DNA from: Pseudoxanthomonas sp. JBR18
Lineage (GTDB): Bacteria > Pseudomonadota > Gammaproteobacteria > Xanthomonadales > Xanthomonadaceae
Length of the DNA stretch: 64,000 bases
Direction of reading: 5' to 3'
NCBI RefSeq assembly: GCF_028198165.1
Contig: NZ_CP116339.1
Coordinates: 2,859,001 to 2,923,000 of the forward strand
Shown here piece after piece: positions 29,548 to 38,514 of the stretch. The stretch's first letter is position 1. Every line of letters starts with the position of its first letter. Position numbers and translations under genes: made by a program. The notes beneath the pieces are model-generated. The model made no database searches and was not told the origin of the DNA. It was given only the letters and a program-made list of their open reading frames with translations.

Positions 29548-32130
29548 ATGAGGCTTTCGCAGTGGCGTGCACGTGGCGCCTGGCTGGAGCGCTGGCTGCC
29601 ACGCCTGCAACGCGCGCGACCGTGGCTGGTCGCCCTGGCCGCGCTGATCGTCGCGGGGCTGGTGCTGGTGGCGTTCGGCGACCTGTCCCACCAGCTCAGC
29701 TATGCCGGCGTCCTGGCGGCGGTGCGCGAGATTCCGGGCTGGAAGCTGGGCATGGCGCTGTTGGCCACCGCGGTCAGCTTTGTGGCCCTGGGCGGCTATG
29801 ACGCCTCCTCTCTGCGCTATGCCGGTGCGCAGGTGCCGTACCGGATCGTGGCCAAGACCTCGTTCATCGCCTACGCCCTGAGCAACATGATCGGGCTGGG
29901 GGTGTTCACCGGTGGGGCGGTGCGGCTGCGCCTGTATGGCGCGGCGGGCGTCGAAGCCGGGGTCATCACCCGGGCGATCGCCTTCAACGCGCTGGCCTTC
30001 GGCCTGGGCATCAGCGTGGTCGGAGCGGCGGGCGTGCTGCTCGATGCGGCGGCCCTGGCGCCGCTGGCGCATCTGCCGGCGTGGGCCCTGCGCGGCGGCG
30101 CCGGGTTGGCCCTGGCCCTGGCTGCGACCCTGATGCTGGCCTGCCGACGCGGTGAATTCGTCGCCGGGCCGATCCGCATCCGCCTGCCGGCCCCGGCGCT
30201 GGCCTGGCAGCAACTGGGCGTGTCGGTGGTGGACATCGTGGCCTCGGCCGCGGTGCTGTGGTGGCTGCTCCCCGACGGCGCGATCGGCTTCCCGGCCTTC
30301 GTGGGGTTCTATGCCGCGGCCATGGTGCTGGGCGTGATCAGCCACGTGCCGGGCGGGTTGGGCGTTTTCGAAGCGGTGATGCTGGTGGCCCTGGGCGGTC
30401 GTATGCCGTCGGAGGACCTGGCCGGCGCACTGGTGCTGTATCGCCTGATCTATTACGTGCTGCCGTTGTTGCTGGCCATCTGCACGCTGGCCCTGCATGA
30501 GTTGGGGCGCAGCCCCGCCGCACCGGTGGGCCGGGCGCTGGTCGGGCTGGCACCGCGCCTGCTGGCCGCGTTCGCGGCGGTGGTCGCGGTCATGCTGCTG
30601 GTGTCGGGCGTCACGCCCGCCACGGACCGGGCGACCAACCTGCTGGCCATGCACGTGCCGCTGTTGCTGGTGGAGGCGGCGCACTTCCTCAGCTCGGTGG
30701 CCGGCGTGGCGCTGCTGTTCGTGGCTCGGGCGCTGTTACGGCGGCTGGATGCCGCCTGGTGGGCGGCCCTGGCGATCAACGTGCTGGCCCTGGTCCTGGC
30801 CTTGCCCAAGGGCTTGGCGGTGACCGAGTCGCTGGTGCTGGCCTGTCTGCTGGTGGTGTTGCTGCTGTCGCGTCGCCAGTTCAACCGCAAGGCCTCACTG
30901 CTGGCGGTCCCGTTCAGCGGCGGCTGGCTGCTGGCCATGGCGGTGACCTGCGTGGCGGTGACCGCGCTGTTGTTCTTCGTGTACCGCGACGTGGATTACC
31001 GCAACCAGCTGTGGTGGCAGTTCGAGTTCGATGCCCACGCGCCGCGATCGTTGCGGGCGATGGTGGGCGTGGCCATCCTGGCATTGGCCCTGGCGCTGCG
31101 GCAGCTGCTGCGCCAGCCCGCGCCGCCGCTGCCACTGCCCACGCCCGACGAACTGGAGCAGGCCGCCGGCATCGTGCGCCTGCAGAGTTCGGCCGACGCC
31201 GGCTTGGCCTTGACCGGCGACAAGCCGCTGATGATGGCGGCCGACGCGCAGGCATTCGTGATGTTCGGGCGCCAGGGCAAGTCGTGGGTCGCGCTGGGCG
31301 ATCCGGTGGGACCCCGCGTGGCGTGGGATGAGCTGGTCTGGCGCTTCCTGGAGCGCGCCCGTGAATCCGGCGCCCGCGGCTGCTTTTACCAGGTCCGCCC
31401 CGACGCGCTGCCGCTGTATCTGGACGCAGGCCTGCGCCTGTACAAGCTGGGCGAATACGCCTGGGTGCCGCTGGCCGACTTCAGCCTGCAGGGCAAGCGC
31501 CGCAGCAACCTGCGCAATGGCGTCAACAAGTGCGAGCGCGAGGGCCTGGTGTTCGAGGTGGTGGCGCGCGAGGACGTGGCCCCGATCCTGCCCGAGCTGC
31601 GCGCGGTGTCCGACGCCTGGCTGCACAAGCACCACACCGCCGAGAAGCGCTTTTCGGTCGGCGCCTTCGACGATGAATATGTGATGCGCAATCCGGTGGC
31701 GGTGGTGCGCCGCGAGGGCCACATTCTGGCGTTCGCCACGCTGCTGACCACCGAGCTGAAGCAGGAGGCCAGTATCGACCTGATGCGGCACCTGGAGCAG
31801 GCGCCCAACGGCACGATGGATTTCCTGTTCGCCAAGCTGATGCTGCACTTCGCCCAGGCCGGCTACGCGCGCTTCGGCCTGGGCATGGCGCCGCTGTCGG
31901 GCATGGCCGGCCATGCGCTGGCGCCGCGCTGGCATCGCGTCGGACGGTTGCTGTTCGCCCATGGCGAGCATTTCTACAACTTCCGCGGCCTGCGGGCCTT
32001 CAAGGAAAAATTCGATCCACAGTGGGAAGCCCGCTACCTGGCCGCGCCAGGCGGGGTGACCCCGCTGCTGGTCATGGGCGATGTCGCGGCGTTGATCAGC
32101 GGCGGTTACAAGGGAGTCATCGGGAAATGA
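29548..32130 (+). CDS. mprF: MprF: lysylphosphatidylglycerol synthase/flippase
   Basis: Adds an amino acid, usually lysine, from aminoacyl-tRNA to phosphatidylglycerol and flips the product outward, lowering surface negative charge and sensitivity to cationic peptides. The 860-residue product has an N-terminal membrane domain of about 14 helices (to about residue 520, with MIGLGVFTGGAVRLRLYG) and a C-terminal DUF2156 synthase domain with two GNAT-like folds (FQVRPDALPLYLDAG-type region and MDFLFAKLMLHF). The start is uncertain: this ATG has GGACGG about 7 bases upstream, but GTG at 29488 and ATGs at 29503 and 29506 are in frame. It overlaps the next gene by 4 bases. Confidence 0.92.
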   Translation: MRLSQWRARGAWLERWLPRLQRARPWLVALAALIVAGLVLVAFGDLSHQLSYAGVLAAVREIPGWKLGMALLATAVSFVALGGYDASSLRYAGAQVPYRIVAKTSFIAYALSNMIGLGVFTGGAVRLRLYGAAGVEAGVITRAIAFNALAFGLGISVVGAAGVLLDAAALAPLAHLPAWALRGGAGLALALAATLMLACRRGEFVAGPIRIRLPAPALAWQQLGVSVVDIVASAAVLWWLLPDGAIGFPAFVGFYAAAMVLGVISHVPGGLGVFEAVMLVALGGRMPSEDLAGALVLYRLIYYVLPLLLAICTLALHELGRSPAAPVGRALVGLAPRLLAAFAAVVAVMLLVSGVTPATDRATNLLAMHVPLLLVEAAHFLSSVAGVALLFVARALLRRLDAAWWAALAINVLALVLALPKGLAVTESLVLACLLVVLLLSRRQFNRKASLLAVPFSGGWLLAMAVTCVAVTALLFFVYRDVDYRNQLWWQFEFDAHAPRSLRAMVGVAILALALALRQLLRQPAPPLPLPTPDELEQAAGIVRLQSSADAGLALTGDKPLMMAADAQAFVMFGRQGKSWVALGDPVGPRVAWDELVWRFLERARESGARGCFYQVRPDALPLYLDAGLRLYKLGEYAWVPLADFSLQGKRRSNLRNGVNKCEREGLVFEVVAREDVAPILPELRAVSDAWLHKHHTAEKRFSVGAFDDEYVMRNPVAVVRREGHILAFATLLTTELKQEASIDLMRHLEQAPNGTMDFLFAKLMLHFAQAGYARFGLGMAPLSGMAGHALAPRWHRVGRLLFAHGEHFYNFRGLRAFKEKFDPQWEARYLAAPGGVTPLLVMGDVAALISGGYKGVIGK

Positions 32131-33575
32131 TCCGGATTGCAAGTGGTCTGCTGGTGCTGGCCTGCGCGCTGCCGCTGTGCGCGCAGACCCGGGCCGCATC
32201 AACGCCTGCGGCCTCGCGCCAGGGGGAAGTGCCGCATGTAGAGGCCGAGCGCATCTCGCACGGCAACTTCCGCGACGTGGCGCTGTACAGGCCGGTCGGG
32301 CCGCTGAAGCAGGTGGTGCTCATGCTCTCGGACAGTGCCGGGTGGAATGCGGCCATGGATGCCGACGCGCGCGCGCTGGCGCAGAACGGCACCTTCGTGG
32401 CGGGCATCGATACGCCCCAGATGCGCAAGCAGTTCACCGGCGACGGCAAGGGCTGCGTGTTTCCCGACGGCGACCTGGAAAACCTCTCGCACTACCTGCA
32501 GGGCTACGCGCAGCTGCCGGGCTACCGCGCGCCGCTGCTGGTCGGTGAAGGCAGCGGGGCCTCGATCGCCTATGCGATGGCCGCGCAGGGCGATGCCGGC
32601 GTGTTCGCCGGGGCGCTGACGGTGGACTTCACGCCCACGTTGGACCTGGGGCGGGTGCCCTGCGAAGGCCAGGGCAACATCTTCGATGTGCTGCCGCGCA
32701 AGGGCGCGGTGACCACCCTGGTGCCGGCAACCCGGCTGGGCGTGCCCTGGGTGGCGCTGAGCTCGGGCGGCAAGGCGGCGGGCTTCGATGCGCGGACCTT
32801 CGTGGCGCACACCAAGAACGCCTCCTTCGTGCAACTGGTCGCCGCGCAGGACGAGGGCGCGGTGCGCCGCGCCGCGCTGGCGACCGCTGCGCACATGCTG
32901 GCCCGCGAGGAGCACGCCCTGCTGCCCCCACCACCGCCCAAGGATCTGGCCGGTCTGCCGTTGACCGAAGTCCCGGCCAACGGTGCGGCGGGCGACACCT
33001 ACGCGGTGCTCCTCAGCGGCGACGGCGGCTGGGCCGGATTGGATCAGGAGGTGGCCGCGGCCATCGCCGCCAAGGGCATCCCGGTGGTGGGTTTCGACTC
33101 GTTGCGCTACTTCTGGAAGAAGCGCACCCCGGAGGGGCTGGCCGGTGACCTGGACCGGATCCTGCGCTATTACGGCGCGCACTGGGGCAAGTCGAAGGTG
33201 ATCCTGATCGGCTACTCGCAGGGTGCCGACGTGTTGCCATTCGCGGTCAATCGCCTGGCGCCGGATACGCGCGCGCAACTGGCCCAGGCGGTTTATCTGG
33301 CGCTGAGTGACACCGCGGCCTTCGAGTTCCATGTCACCAACTGGATGAGCGACGACGTGGCCGATGGTCTCTCGACCCTGCCGGAAATTCGCAGGCTCAA
33401 CGCCGCCCAGAACCTGTGCATCTACGGCGAGGGCGATGACGACGAGGTCTGCAGTAAGGTCCCGGCCGGGCATCTGCGCGTGCAGGCGCTCAGCGGTGGG
33501 CACCATTTCGATGGCGACTACGGGCATCTGGCCGAGTTGATCCTGGCCGACGCCGCCGCGACATCGCCGCGCTAG
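32127..33575 (+). CDS. AcvB/VirJ-family periplasmic hydrolase
   Basis: A 482-residue exported protein with a signal peptide of about 20 residues (MIRIASGLLVLACALPLCAQ). It has an N-terminal alpha/beta-hydrolase-like half and a C-terminal VirJ domain with SGDGGWAGLD and the nucleophile elbow GYSQGAD (Ser364). In Agrobacterium and Rhizobium the acvB/atvA gene follows lpiA (mprF), and AcvB is reported to hydrolyse lysylphosphatidylglycerol. The 4-base ATGA overlap with mprF here points to the same pairing. Its TAG stop shares a CTAG palindrome with the convergent gene. Confidence 0.88.
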   Translation: MIRIASGLLVLACALPLCAQTRAASTPAASRQGEVPHVEAERISHGNFRDVALYRPVGPLKQVVLMLSDSAGWNAAMDADARALAQNGTFVAGIDTPQMRKQFTGDGKGCVFPDGDLENLSHYLQGYAQLPGYRAPLLVGEGSGASIAYAMAAQGDAGVFAGALTVDFTPTLDLGRVPCEGQGNIFDVLPRKGAVTTLVPATRLGVPWVALSSGGKAAGFDARTFVAHTKNASFVQLVAAQDEGAVRRAALATAAHMLAREEHALLPPPPPKDLAGLPLTEVPANGAAGDTYAVLLSGDGGWAGLDQEVAAAIAAKGIPVVGFDSLRYFWKKRTPEGLAGDLDRILRYYGAHWGKSKVILIGYSQGADVLPFAVNRLAPDTRAQLAQAVYLALSDTAAFEFHVTNWMSDDVADGLSTLPEIRRLNAAQNLCIYGEGDDDEVCSKVPAGHLRVQALSGGHHFDGDYGHLAELILADAAATSPR

Positions 33576-35536
33576 CGTGCGGTTTCAGCCAGGGCCAGGC
33601 GCAGCAGACGGGCCATCAGGCGCTCGCCGATGCCGTGGGGCGCGGCCAGGTCCATGCGCGTCAGCGCGGATGCGTCGTGCGGTGGTCGGGTGGACAGCGC
33701 GCGCATGACCGTGCGCAGCTTGTCGCCGCGCGAGGCCGTGTTGGCCTTCAGCCAGCTCAGCGCGCGGACCAGGCGTTGCTCGGTGTCGGTGAAGTCACTG
33801 CCCAGCGGGTAGTCGGGCAGGGTGCCGTTGCGACGGAATGGGGCGAGCCGTTCGGCCAGGTGCTGCGGTGTATTGCGTTTCCAGGCGGCCGGGGCGCTGA
33901 AGTCGCTGCGCAGCTTGCCGGCCGCCTTGGCCTGTTCCAGCAGCGGCGCGATGAAGCGGGCATCGGTGATGCCGGCCATGGCGATGATGCAGTCCTCGTC
34001 GGTGCGCGCGCGCAGGTCGGCGATGCCGTATTCGTCCACGTAGACATCGCGCAGGTGGCGGGCGATGGTGGTGTGGCCGTAGTGCCAGCGGATGTTGGAC
34101 CTGGCCTGCACGCCTTCGCTGCGCTGGCTACGCAGCATGAGCACGCTGCGCGCGTCGTGCAGGGCGTGGGCCATGGTCACGAAATCGTGCTGTCCCCCCA
34201 CGCCGGACACCACCCGCCCGTCCTCCAGCCCGTCGGAGACCGCCGCCCCGAGCGCGGTGGCCATCATGCAGCTGTTGAAGAAGCGTGCGTCCACTCGTTG
34301 CAGGCGCTCCAGCGCCTCATTGCCGCCATACAGCTGGTTGATCTGGCTGATGCGCTGCATCCCGATGGCGCGGCGCTGATCGTGGTCCAGGTTGCGCAAC
34401 CAGTCGTAGAACATAGGCGACCCGAGATAGAAGGCGCCGTGCAGGTACTGGCCGTCCGCCTGCAGGCGGGCATGGTCGTCGTCGCTGGCGGTGCCCTCGG
34501 CCATGCGCTGCATGAGCGCGACGTCGTCGAGCACGCGGCGTTTGATGACGCCATGCTGCACCAGCAGGCGAAAGCCCTCGTTGAGCATCTCGCTGCAGCC
34601 ATACAGGCCGATCCGGAACGGATCCAGGCCGCCGCTCTCGATCACTGCAGGATGCTGCGCCAGGCCGGGGTCCAGCGCATGCAGGACGCGCCGGTAGGCA
34701 GCGTTGTCGGTATGGCGCAGCACCAGTGCGTGGCTCAGCGCATCGGCTAGCGTCCCGATGCCGATCTGCAGCGTCCCGCCGTCGCGCACCAGGGTGCTGG
34801 CGTACAGGCCGATGGCGTAGTCGGCGTCGCCGACCGGCTGCCGCGGCAGGGCGAACAGCGCCGGATGCGGCCCGGGTGGATCGATCACCACATCGAAGAA
34901 GTCTCCGGGCACCGCGGCCTCGCCATCCAGCCACGGCAGTTGCGGGTCGACCTCGGCCACCAGCAGCGGGCGCGGCAGTCCACGCCGGGCGATGGCATCC
35001 AGCGTGTCCTGGGTGGTGTCGTTGTTGCACGACAGCGACAGGCGCAGCGGCGCGTCTTCGACTGCCTGCGGGTGACGCGCGACTTTCTGCACGATCACGT
35101 TGGGCGCGCGCCGGGCCACGCCATCGGCGGCGTGGGTGTAGTTGAGGCTCACGTAATGGCGCTGCATTCGCCGCGAATGCAGCAGCGCGCCGGACTGCAT
35201 GTAGAACTCTTCAACCTGGATGTGCGGCGGCAGCGCATCGGCCTTGAGCGCCTGCACATAGTGCAGCGTTGGGAAATCCTCGCCAAAGTGGCGTGCGCCG
35301 AATGGCTTGAAGAACCGTGCCTCCAGGCCGTCGCCTCCTGGCGCAGGCGGGTCGAGCGACAGCGCGGTGTAGAGTTGGAGTGGACGCGAGGGATCCGGCG
35401 CGATCCGGTCGTAGAGCGCGTTGAGCAGGCGATGCGGCTTGCCAATGCCCAGTGGGGCGGCGACGCGCAGGGCGCCCGGGACGCGAAGCAGGATCAGGTC
35501 GACGGCGTCTGACAGGGCGATGAGGCGTTCGGGCAT
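33572..35536 (-). CDS. Acetyl-CoA hydrolase/CoA-transferase family protein
   Basis: A 654-residue cytoplasmic protein of the acetyl-CoA hydrolase/transferase type. The N-terminal half resembles AcetylCoA_hydro. The C-terminal half carries DGRVVSGVGGQHDFVTMAHAL, in the position of the CoA-binding GxGG loop. The protein is longer than typical 4-hydroxybutyrate CoA-transferases (about 430), with an extra C-terminal helical segment, matching a proteobacterial subgroup whose substrate is unknown to me. The ATG (MPERLIAL) has CTGGAAGCTGGA just upstream. It is divergent from the siderophore receptor. Confidence 0.82.
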   Translation of the reverse strand: MPERLIALSDAVDLILLRVPGALRVAAPLGIGKPHRLLNALYDRIAPDPSRPLQLYTALSLDPPAPGGDGLEARFFKPFGARHFGEDFPTLHYVQALKADALPPHIQVEEFYMQSGALLHSRRMQRHYVSLNYTHAADGVARRAPNVIVQKVARHPQAVEDAPLRLSLSCNNDTTQDTLDAIARRGLPRPLLVAEVDPQLPWLDGEAAVPGDFFDVVIDPPGPHPALFALPRQPVGDADYAIGLYASTLVRDGGTLQIGIGTLADALSHALVLRHTDNAAYRRVLHALDPGLAQHPAVIESGGLDPFRIGLYGCSEMLNEGFRLLVQHGVIKRRVLDDVALMQRMAEGTASDDDHARLQADGQYLHGAFYLGSPMFYDWLRNLDHDQRRAIGMQRISQINQLYGGNEALERLQRVDARFFNSCMMATALGAAVSDGLEDGRVVSGVGGQHDFVTMAHALHDARSVLMLRSQRSEGVQARSNIRWHYGHTTIARHLRDVYVDEYGIADLRARTDEDCIIAMAGITDARFIAPLLEQAKAAGKLRSDFSAPAAWKRNTPQHLAERLAPFRRNGTLPDYPLGSDFTDTEQRLVRALSWLKANTASRGDKLRTVMRALSTRPPHDASALTRMDLAAPHGIGERLMARLLRLALAETAR

Positions 35537-35658
35537 GGGTCCAGCTTCCAGGGGCGTGCGTGCAGTTCGGGTCGACGTGGCGGCTGCGCCCGTCCTCCAC
35601 AAGATGGCACGCGGGTGCCGAACCGTGGCACAGGCGACATGGGGGCCTTGTGGCGAAC

Positions 35659-35677
35659 GAGAATTATTTTCATTAAA
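35659..35677. promoter_or_regulatory. Fur box upstream of the siderophore receptor
   Basis: The 19 bases GAGAATTATTTTCATTAAA match the Fur consensus GATAATGATAATCATTATC at 13 positions by eye. They stand out as AT-rich in a high-GC intergenic region, 150 bases before the receptor start. Iron-repressed transcription is the expected effect. Confidence 0.65.
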
Positions 35678-35827
35678 ATGGCGTTCCCGGTGCCATGCAG
35701 GACCTGCTTGCCCGGGCCCGCCAGCCGCACATCGCGACTTCGCCAGCGGATGTTGTCCCCACCTTAGTACGTGTTCCGGGCGGCCAAGCCTGGCCGGGAC
35801 GTCTTGTCGCACACATTGGAAATGCTC

Positions 35828-38002
35828 ATGACCCAGTTCCATACCGCCCCTCCCGCTGCCTGCCTGCAGCATCCGCGCCGCCTGTCGCTGGCGTTGCTCG
35901 CCGCGCTTGGCGTGGCCTCGGTGGCGCCGGCCTGGGCGCAGGACGCATCAGGCACCGATACGCCGGCCGACGCCGACGTGACCACGCTGGACGGTTTGAA
36001 GGTCAAGGGCGAGCGCGCGGAAGGCTACAGCGTGCGCAGGACGACCGCCGGCACACGCTTCGACCTGACCGCGCGCGAGATCCCGCAGTCGGTGAGCATC
36101 ATCAGCCACCAGCGCATCGAAGATCAGGGCCTGGACGACATCATCGACGTGCTGGAAAACACCACCGGCGTGTCCAATACGCGTACGGACAGCGAGCGCT
36201 TCGAGTTCTATGCACGCGGCTTCTATATCGACAACTATCAGTTCGACGGCATCCCGACCACGATGGTGCAAAACTGGAGCTATGGCGATTCTGCACTGGA
36301 CCTGGCGTTGTACGACCGCGTGGAAGTGGTGCGTGGCGCGACCGGCCTGCTGACCGGCACAGGCAATCCTTCCGCCTCGGTCAATCTGATCCGCAAGCAC
36401 GCCGACAGCCGCACCCTGACCGGCAGCGTCTCCCAGACCTTCGGCAGCTGGGACCGCCGCCGCACCACGGTCGACGTGACTACGCCGCTCAATAGCACCG
36501 GCACCGTGCGCGCGCGCGTGATCGGCAGCTACCTGGACACCGACTCTGCGGTGGACCGCTACAGCCAGAAGAAGTCGCTCTTCTATGGGGTCATCGATGC
36601 AGACCTGACCGACAACACGCAGCTGAGCGTGGGCTACGACTATCAGAAGAAGGAATCGGACGGCGTCACCTGGGGCGGCTTCCCCCTGTGGTACTCGGAC
36701 GGCAGTCGCACCGACTACTCGCGCGCCTTCAATCCCGCCGCCGACTGGACGTACTGGGACACCACCGTCAAGCGCGCCTTCGCCACCCTGCAGCACGACT
36801 TCGACAACGGCTGGAAGCTCAAGGCCAACGCAACCCACGACAAGACCGATGTCAGCGACAAGTTGTTCTACCCGTATTACACGATCTACGGTTTCGACAA
36901 GAACACCGGCGCGGGGGTGGTGCCGTATTCGGGCTACTACATCACCGGGCGCAAGGTCGATGGCCTGGACGCGTACGCCGAAGGCCCGTTCCAACTGGCT
37001 GGGCGCGAGCACGAACTGATGGCCGGCGTGTCCTACAACCGGCGCGAATATCGCAATACCGGGGCCTACGACTTCCCCGGCCCGCTGGACACCTACCTGG
37101 GCTGGACCGGTGACTACGCCGAGCCTGACTGGTCGCCGATCTCGGTGTACAGCACCGGTACGGTCACCCAGAAGGCGGTCTATGCAGCCGCTCGCCTGAG
37201 CTTGGCCGATCCGCTGAAGCTGATCGCTGGCGCGCGCTACACCGACTGGAAGGTGGACGGCACCGAAAGCGGCGCGCCGTATGCCAGCGAGGAGAAGAAG
37301 ACCATTCCCTATGCGGGCCTGGTCTACACGCTCAACGACACGTGGTCGACCTACGCCAGCTACACCGACATCTTCAATCCGCAGACCACCAAGTCGGCCG
37401 ACGGCAGGTATCTGGATCCCACGACCGGCAAAAGCTACGAGGTCGGCGTCAAGGGCGCCTGGTTCGATAACCGCCTCAACGCCTCGATGTCGGTGTTCCG
37501 CATCGAGCAGGACAACCTCGCGCAGGCCACGGGCCAGTATTCCTCTTCGGGTGAGGCGATCTATGTGGCCGCGCAGGGCACGGTGAGCCGTGGCGTGGAA
37601 TTCGAGTTGAACGGCGAGCTGGTCCCGGGCTGGAACGCCACGTTCGGCGCGTCGCGGTACGTGGCCAAGGACGGCGAGGGTGACGACATCAGTACCCAGC
37701 TGCCGCGGACAACGCTGAAGGCGTACAGCAGCTACACCCCGCGTGGGCTGTCCGCGTTGACCTTCGGTGGTGGCGTGAACTGGCAGAACCGGATCTTTTA
37801 CAGCGATGCGACCTACGGCCGTTTCGAGCAGGGGGCCTACGCCTTAGTCAATGCGTTTGCCCGCTACCGGTTCAACCAGCACTTCTCGGTGCAGGCGAAT
37901 CTCAACAACCTGCTAGACAAGAAGTACTACTCGCAGATCGCCGGCTACGGCGCTTACGGGGAACCTGCCAACGGCTCGGTCACTCTGACGTATTCGTTCT
38001 GA
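35828..38002 (+). CDS. TonB-dependent siderophore receptor
   Basis: Outer-membrane beta-barrel that imports a ferric siderophore using TonB energy. The 724-residue product has a signal peptide ending near WAQ-D (about residue 37). The plug domain follows (EIPQSVSIISHQRIEDQGLD, then LYDRVEVVRGATGLLTGTG), then a 22-strand barrel ending LNNLLDKKYYS and TLTYSF with the terminal Phe typical of barrels. It groups with FhuE/FpvA-like receptors. Ligand not predictable. The ATG (MTQFHTAP) has GGAA about 8 bases upstream. An in-frame ATG two codons earlier is possible. Confidence 0.94.
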   Translation: MTQFHTAPPAACLQHPRRLSLALLAALGVASVAPAWAQDASGTDTPADADVTTLDGLKVKGERAEGYSVRRTTAGTRFDLTAREIPQSVSIISHQRIEDQGLDDIIDVLENTTGVSNTRTDSERFEFYARGFYIDNYQFDGIPTTMVQNWSYGDSALDLALYDRVEVVRGATGLLTGTGNPSASVNLIRKHADSRTLTGSVSQTFGSWDRRRTTVDVTTPLNSTGTVRARVIGSYLDTDSAVDRYSQKKSLFYGVIDADLTDNTQLSVGYDYQKKESDGVTWGGFPLWYSDGSRTDYSRAFNPAADWTYWDTTVKRAFATLQHDFDNGWKLKANATHDKTDVSDKLFYPYYTIYGFDKNTGAGVVPYSGYYITGRKVDGLDAYAEGPFQLAGREHELMAGVSYNRREYRNTGAYDFPGPLDTYLGWTGDYAEPDWSPISVYSTGTVTQKAVYAAARLSLADPLKLIAGARYTDWKVDGTESGAPYASEEKKTIPYAGLVYTLNDTWSTYASYTDIFNPQTTKSADGRYLDPTTGKSYEVGVKGAWFDNRLNASMSVFRIEQDNLAQATGQYSSSGEAIYVAAQGTVSRGVEFELNGELVPGWNATFGASRYVAKDGEGDDISTQLPRTTLKAYSSYTPRGLSALTFGGGVNWQNRIFYSDATYGRFEQGAYALVNAFARYRFNQHFSVQANLNNLLDKKYYSQIAGYGAYGEPANGSVTLTYSF

Positions 38003-38024
38003 TCCCATCGGGCGTCGCGAACGT

Positions 38025-38059
38025 GCAGAAGCGCCGGCATGCCCGGCGCTTCTGCCTTT
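38025..38059 (+). terminator. Hairpin terminator after the siderophore receptor
   Basis: A perfect 13-bp stem (38025-38037 with 38043-38055) with a 5-base loop is followed by CTTT, 22 bases after the receptor stop. The short T-run makes it a moderate terminator. Confidence 0.75.
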
Positions 38060-38089
38060 CGGGCAGCGGCACGGATGCACCAAGAGGGG

Positions 38090-38119
38090 TTGACAGCTGA
38101 TCGATTACGCACGTAATTT
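38090..38119 (+). promoter_or_regulatory. Promoter of the blaI-blaR1/tonB operon
   Basis: A perfect -35 TTGACA (38090-38095) with a weak -10 TAATTT (38114-38119) at 18-base spacing. The first operator palindrome covers the -10, so repressor binding should block RNA polymerase. Confidence 0.6.
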
Positions 38120-38140
38120 AATTAAAAATTACGGGCGTAA
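38105..38140. promoter_or_regulatory. Twin BlaI-type operators
   Basis: Two near-identical 12-base palindromes, TTACGCACGTAA (38105-38116) and TTACGGGCGTAA (38129-38140), have centres 24 bases apart with an AT-rich linker. BlaI/MecI repressors bind paired dyads of this size. The half-site TTACG differs from the classical TACA of staphylococcal operators. The second palindrome ends 5 bases before the blaI start codon. Confidence 0.75.
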
Positions 38141-38145
38141 ACGAG

Positions 38146-38514
38146 ATGGCGATCAGTGAAGCCGAGGCGGTCGTGATGGAGGTCTTGTGGGGCCGCAGCC
38201 CACAGGGCGCCGATGAGGTGGTCGCCGCGTTGGCCAGCCGCACCGACTGGGCCGAGCCGACCATCAAGACCTTGCTCAACCGCCTGCTCAACAAGGGCGC
38301 GATCCAGGCCACGCGCGAGGGCCGCCGTTATCTCTACGCGCCGTTACTGAGCCGGCAGGCTTGGGTGCAACAGCAGAGCGAGGGCCTGCTGGAGCGGGTG
38401 TTCGGTGGGCGCGTGGCGCCGCTGGTGGCGCACTTCTCCGAGCGCGGCAAGCTATCGGCACAGGACATCGCCGATCTCAAACGACTGGTCCAGGAGTTGG
38501 ACGATGAACAGTGA
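38146..38514 (+). CDS. BlaI/MecI/CopY-family repressor
   Basis: A 122-residue winged-helix repressor of the BlaI family. ISEAEAVVMEVLW (3-15), TIKTLLNRLLNKGAI (recognition helix and turn) and REGRRYLYAPLL match the family. The C-terminal dimerisation helices follow, with the linker that BlaR1 proteases cut in known systems. It probably represses its own operon through the twin palindromes just upstream. There is only a weak purine run before the ATG. It overlaps the next gene by 11 bases. Confidence 0.92.
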   Translation: MAISEAEAVVMEVLWGRSPQGADEVVAALASRTDWAEPTIKTLLNRLLNKGAIQATREGRRYLYAPLLSRQAWVQQQSEGLLERVFGGRVAPLVAHFSERGKLSAQDIADLKRLVQELDDEQ

